NCBI GenBank assembly: GCA_910583775.1
Contig: CAJTYD010000049.1
Coordinates: 1-24,506, forward strand
DNA length: 24,506 nt
Origin: an uncultured Muribaculaceae bacterium
GTDB taxonomy: Bacteria; Bacteroidota; Bacteroidia; Bacteroidales; Muribaculaceae
Reading direction: 5' to 3'
The notes beneath the pieces were generated by a model. The model made no database searches. It was not told the origin of the DNA and saw only the letters and a list, made by a program, of their open reading frames with translations. Positions 22,621 to 24,506 of this stretch are shown here, in pieces. Every line of letters starts with the position of its first letter. Position 1 is the first letter of the stretch. The translations under genes were made by a program, and so were the position numbers.

Positions 22621-24207
22621 TTATTGTTTGTCTGACGCGCCGCCCTGACGGTCGATGACTACTATCCAGTCGGCGCCTATTTGGGTTTTCTTGTCGTTTT
22701 TGAATCTGCCGATGGCATTGTCGCTCACTATTACCACGGCATTCGTCAGGGTGTCTACACCGATTGTGTCGTTTTTCTCGACGATGGTGAAATTCCGGCT
22801 GCCCAGAAACACATCAATGTTTTCCGGACGACGCATGGCGTAGGTGAAGAGCGGTTTTGCCGATGTGTCGCTTATTTCAGCGGCTTTTTCGGTGATTGCT
22901 CTGTAGCCGGCGCGGTCGTTGATCGACGGAACCGCCAGGCCGCCGACAAATATCGCCCCCAGAAGGCCGCAGGCCATGGTTCTGACCGCCAGATTGGTTT
23001 TCCTTTTCCTGAAAAGGAACCATAGGGAAAGGGCCGCTGTGGCGGAAAGAATGATCCCGGCTGTAATGAAGAGGGGATGGCCAAGATATGAGAGTCCATC
23101 CATGTCGGAAATCACCCGGAGCGAGACGCCGGCGACACATATAATTACCGCCGGGACAGCGATTGCCGCCTTCACCCATCCGGATTGCGGATACCGGCTC
23201 ATGTAGATTGCTGCTAAGTAACAGAAGAATGGGTAAGCAGGGAGAAGATAGACCTGAATTTTCGAGCTTATGAAGCTGAGCATGATCAATGTCGTGACGG
23301 CTGCCGTCAGGAAAAAGAAATCGACATCGTTACGGACGCGGGTCTTCCGGAGGAATCCGGCCACAGCCGCGCCTATGAGCAGGAACGCCCATGGCATGAA
23401 TGTATACCACATCGAGACGAGGTAATACCAGAAGGGCCGTTTGTGATGGAATGAGTTCACGGCCCTGTTTACGGTCTGGTGGAAAAGAAGATTGTCAAGA
23501 TAATCTTTCCCTCCCTCGGCCCAGACAGCCGAGAACCAGGCTCCGCAGAACAGAAGAAGAATTCCCCAGGTTGTCCATCCCCAGTATCGTCCCCACTGCC
23601 TGAGCTCTTTTTTCTCCCAGAGGAAGACGGTGGTCGTCACAAGAGGAATGAGTATTCCCATGGGGCCCTTGGTGAAAACGGCGAGGAAGACGTATATGGG
23701 GAAGAGCACTTTCTGGCGGGGTCGGCAGCCGATGCCGTGCTGCATGTTGTAGAAGGTGTAGAGGGCAAGCGTGATCCACATCGTCATGAGCATGTCCATG
23801 CGGAGGAACACGGCCATTCCGGTGAAGAGGCCGCAGGTGAGAGTGAGCAGCATTGAGTCTACGCGGAACTGGGGCCGGATCTCGGCGCGCGCCCAGCGGT
23901 CCATGACGAGTACGATCACAAAGGCCGGGATAAGCGAGAAAAGCGACAGGAACCACATGCAGTGGCTTCCGAAGAGCCATTTGCCGAACATCACTATCCA
24001 GAGATAGAGCGGCGGCTTGTCGGCGTAGGGAATGCCGTGGTTTGTGAAGGTGAAGTATGTTCCGTTTTGGATGGCCTCGTCGGCGATGCTGAGATAGCGC
24101 AGCTCGTTGGCGGGAGAGAAGTCGCGGAGGACCATCACCGGAATGAGCGCTACAAGCACGTAAAGCAAGGGGATCCAGATGTTGTAGGTTTCCTTTTTCA
24201 AGTTCAT
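22621..24207 (-). CDS. ArnT-like lipid A glycosyltransferase (PMT family)
   Basis: This multi-pass inner-membrane transferase of 528 residues has about 11-12 membrane helices and a soluble C-terminal part from about 425. The catalytic first periplasmic loop reads SPANELRY (31-38, with Glu35 where ArnT has DExRY) and continues to YADKPPLYLW (61-70). RMDMLM (136-141) is a second family motif. Such enzymes move a sugar from undecaprenyl phosphate to lipid A phosphate, lowering its negative charge and often raising resistance to cationic peptides. The downstream GT2 gene would make the donor and the LAB_N protein may assist. As no Arn sugar-synthesis genes are present, a common sugar such as a hexosamine is more likely than aminoarabinose. 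This is inference. Confidence 0.87.
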   Translation of the reverse strand: MNLKKETYNIWIPLLYVLVALIPVMVLRDFSPANELRYLSIADEAIQNGTYFTFTNHGIPYADKPPLYLWIVMFGKWLFGSHCMWFLSLFSLIPAFVIVLVMDRWARAEIRPQFRVDSMLLTLTCGLFTGMAVFLRMDMLMTMWITLALYTFYNMQHGIGCRPRQKVLFPIYVFLAVFTKGPMGILIPLVTTTVFLWEKKELRQWGRYWGWTTWGILLLFCGAWFSAVWAEGGKDYLDNLLFHQTVNRAVNSFHHKRPFWYYLVSMWYTFMPWAFLLIGAAVAGFLRKTRVRNDVDFFFLTAAVTTLIMLSFISSKIQVYLLPAYPFFCYLAAIYMSRYPQSGWVKAAIAVPAVIICVAGVSLRVISDMDGLSYLGHPLFITAGIILSATAALSLWFLFRKRKTNLAVRTMACGLLGAIFVGGLAVPSINDRAGYRAITEKAAEISDTSAKPLFTYAMRRPENIDVFLGSRNFTIVEKNDTIGVDTLTNAVVIVSDNAIGRFKNDKKTQIGADWIVVIDRQGGASDKQ

Positions 24208-24270
24208 AAAAGTCCAAATGGATAAATATGCGCGCGGATGATATTTACGGTCGGCGCGGATACTGAATTA

Positions 24271-24299
24271 CAAAATTAGTTAAAATAACTCATATCAAC
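24271..24299 (-). promoter_or_regulatory. Possible promoter of the lipid A modification operon
   Basis: Minus-strand TAATTTTG (24278-24271) matches the -7 consensus. GTTG (24299-24296) is a weak -33 at 17 nt, shorter than usual. The predicted leader is about 57 nt. The 247-nt gap from here to the tRNA holds only this and the tRNA promoter. Confidence 0.45.
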
Positions 24300-24370
24300 G
24301 TATGTTGCCATATTAAATAATGATTAAAAATATCTAAGGCTGTAAATTTTTCATCTAATTTGATCTTTTA

Positions 24371-24402
24371 TTTGCATAATTTGGAAAAAGCAATTATCTT
24401 TG
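24371..24402 (+). promoter_or_regulatory. Promoter of tRNA-Ser
   Basis: TTTG (24371-24374) and TATCTTTG (24395-24402) with a 20-nt spacer match the Bacteroidota promoter exactly. Transcription would start near 24408, about 47 nt before the mature tRNA 5' end. Confidence 0.75.
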
Positions 24403-24454
24403 CATCCGCAAATGGCACCGGAAATGTTCCGAAGCATTTGTCACATATTGCCAA

Positions 24455-24506
24455 GGAAGGGTGGGTGAGTGGCTGAAACCACCAGTTTGCTAAACTGACG
24501 TAGGAG
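24455..24506 (+). tRNA. tRNA-Ser(GCU), 5' part, cut by the window end
   Basis: The acceptor strand GGAAGGG (24455-24461) is followed by T8, a D arm with GGT...ACC pairing, and an anticodon arm whose CAGT/ACTG stem encloses the loop TTGCTAA. The anticodon GCT is at 24489-24491, reading AGC/AGU serine codons. The bases after the arm (CGTAGGAG) look like the start of the long variable arm of class II tRNAs. The T arm and 3' end lie outside the window. Confidence 0.88.

Overview
The window looks like a chromosomal segment of a gut-type member of the Bacteroidales, possibly a Muribaculaceae-like lineage (the family is inference). Promoters read TTTG - about 20 nt - TAnnTTTG, the Bacteroidota pattern, at 3867-3898, 11614-11645 and 24371-24402. 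Start codons mostly lack Shine-Dalgarno sequences. The protein families also fit: a secreted C1 aminopeptidase, a plug-less TonB-receptor-like barrel paired with a TPR protein, a secreted GH31, and an ArnT/GT2/LAB_N lipid A trio. Coding density is high and there are no IS elements, phage genes or CRISPR arrays.

Layout: (1) 35-3788 (+): a PMCA-type Ca2+ ATPase and a MetX-like homoserine acyltransferase, 4 nt apart. (2) 3922-5358 (+): a secreted bleomycin-hydrolase-like peptidase, closed by a strong bidirectional terminator. (3) 11348-5433 (-): a large secreted TPR protein, an outer-membrane barrel coupled to it by TAATG, a conserved hypothetical protein and a MazG-like pyrophosphohydrolase. 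(4) 11428-11562: a 135-nt array of 9-mers arranged as a giant hairpin between divergent promoters. (5) 11652-15453 (+): a steroid 5-alpha-reductase (SRD5A) homologue, an Old Yellow Enzyme family reductase and two short-chain dehydrogenases. (6) 17760-15523 (-): a secreted GH31 glycosidase. (7) 18041-21118 (+): a long-chain acyl-CoA ligase and prfB, which has no programmed frameshift. (8) 24207-21241 (-): a lipid A modification operon (ArnT-like, GT2, tandem LAB_N). (9) 24455-24506 (+): the 5' part of tRNA-Ser(GCU).

The most exciting region is 11428-15453. Reductases able in principle to saturate a delta-4-3-ketosteroid at C5 in the alpha (SRD5A-like) or beta (OYE-like) sense lie next to SDRs able to act on the C3 oxygen. 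This gene set matches, from memory, clusters reported in gut Bacteroidota for iso/allo bile acid formation. The SRD5A homologue keeps the Glu/Tyr pair known from human SRD5A2. Its promoter sits so close to the start codon that the mRNA may be leaderless, and overlapping palindromes cover the -33 box.

A second theme is unexplained intergenic DNA. A two-hairpin element built from GGTTTA-like units occurs twice (12441-12562 and 19872-19993), each time filling the gap just before a start codon, with 61 of 63 bases identical in its 3' half.
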